A stretch of 64,000 bases of DNA from Carya illinoinensis (lineage: Eukaryota; Streptophyta; Magnoliopsida; Fagales; Juglandaceae): NCBI RefSeq assembly GCF_018687715.1, contig NC_056752.1, forward strand, positions 50,934,653-50,998,652. Direction: 5' to 3'. The notes beneath the pieces are model-generated. The model was not told where the DNA came from and did not search any database. It worked only from the letters and a program-made list of their open reading frames with translations. The translations under genes were made by a program, and so were the position numbers. Of this stretch, positions 63,292 to 64,000 are shown piece after piece; within the stretch, counting starts at the first letter, position 1; every line of letters starts with the position of its first letter.

Positions 63292-64000
63292 ACATTTGTT
63301 TTATGACTTGCCTCATGTATGAGAACAGTAGCACCACACGATGCTTCTATCAGTTCTGGGCAGGGCCTAGTGTCACCTGAGTACACAATCTTCCACCCCG
63401 GTATCACTTTCCCAACACCATTGATTCTCTCTGCTGCTTTTAGCATAACACCAAATGCCTGTGGACAGTGCACAACATTAAAACTAAGCAAGACCTCCAA
63501 ACCAGCTTCACCGAGAACTTTCTTCAAGCTCTTTAGGAGCAAAGCCACGGTATTGTCAACTTGACCACCCGGTCTCTTCCAATAGCTCTGCATACGAGAT
63601 CCTCTAGCAAAGAGAGTACAATCAGTACTCTGTCCCACTGGCCCATCTGAGTTCGTTTTGTTCATATACTCAGCATTGATTGGACTTCCTGGAGAGGAGC
63701 AATCCTTCGATTCAGCAATACCCTCAAAAGAATCCCATGAAGATTCGGTGGTATGCTTGCAATCGAGGAACTGCATATTTAAATCTTCAAGTCGTTGGTA
63801 TGCATCAAGGTATTTCTTAAGCTGCCTTGGCCCCACAACAAGTATTGGTTCATGAGGCACTCCCTCTAACAAATTACGTCGCAAAGCAAGTATTCTTGCC
63901 AAACCAGTGTGGTGGTCGGCATGTATATGAGAAATCCAAATGCACCTTAGACCTCTCACAGCATTGTCGGCACCCTCTACACCATATCTGCTCCCAAGGT
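62628..64000 (-). CDS. tRNase Z, long form (TRZ4/TRZ3-like), C-terminal part; 5' end beyond the window
   Basis: Two exons are visible: 63312 to beyond 64000, and 62945-62628 with the stop at the left end. The upstream frame stays open to the window edge (codons for GVEGADNAVRGLRCIW). The metal-binding motif SHIHADHHTGL (HxHxDH), the VYSGDTRPC strand, the LIHEATFE junction and the RNHSTTKEA and HFSQRYPKIP motifs identify the catalytic C-terminal half of a long-form tRNase Z, which cuts 3' trailers from tRNA precursors. Gene order next to MTV1 points to the TRZ4 orthologue (Arabidopsis At3g16260), but TRZ3 cannot be excluded. The intron between the two exons begins GC (GAG|GCAAGT at 63311-63310) and ends AG. 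Using the nearby GT would cause a stop in the next exon. Confidence 0.93.
63259..63289. repeat. (AG)n microsatellite in the tRNase Z intron
   Basis: About 31 bp of AG dinucleotides, roughly 20 nt inside the donor side of the last intron. Confidence 0.93.

Overview
The window is nuclear DNA of a woody core eudicot. It is AT-rich, its genes carry GT-AG introns, and it holds plant-specific families (FTSHI2, phytocyanin, ankyrin-PGG proteins, a DREB A-4 factor, MTV1, long-form tRNase Z) among many small transposons. Several MITE-like repeats, above all the type ending in 'aaacggggcc' at 33715-33934, look like repeats I associate with Fagales (walnut/hickory/oak). The assignment to Fagales is an inference.

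Left part (1-18.3 kb): FTSHI2, a chloroplast import-motor AAA protein with a dead protease site, runs on the + strand in 11 exons (2614-9788). It is followed by an early nodulin-like phytocyanin (10780-11719). Three tandem ankyrin-PGG membrane-protein genes follow on the - strand (12212-14469, 15535-18317, 30235-32911). All three have a first coding exon of exactly 454 bp and a second of exactly 416 bp.

Middle part (18.3-44.6 kb): a PP2C gene fragment (21395-21553) and a 5.6-kb decayed LTR retrotransposon (21784-27375, 5-bp duplication GATAG) separate the second and third ankyrin genes. Beyond them lies a gene-poor, very AT-rich tract (33-44.6 kb). The features I could support there are one tRNA-Arg(UCU), a CACTA-type fold-back MITE, a complete TRIM with GAAAT duplications, and several MITE-like inverted repeats.

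Right part (44.6-64 kb): a DREB A-4/ERF gene (-), a small four-exon COX19 gene (+) that no long open reading frame reveals, MTV1 (ENTH-domain vacuolar trafficking protein, -, 5 exons, with an 8-bp-TSD hAT element in intron 3), and the 3' end of a tRNase Z gene (-) that runs off the window. MTV1 and tRNase Z each appear to use a GC-AG intron.

FTSHI2, ERF, MTV1 and tRNase Z occur in the order I recall for Arabidopsis At3g16290-At3g16280-At3g16270-At3g16260. The window may therefore be an ancestral gene block expanded by the ankyrin cluster and transposons. No unknown multi-gene system was found. The most useful observations are this synteny, the GC-AG introns, two start-stop upstream ORFs before FTSHI2, the microsatellite against the COX19 splice donor, and the well-bounded mobile elements.
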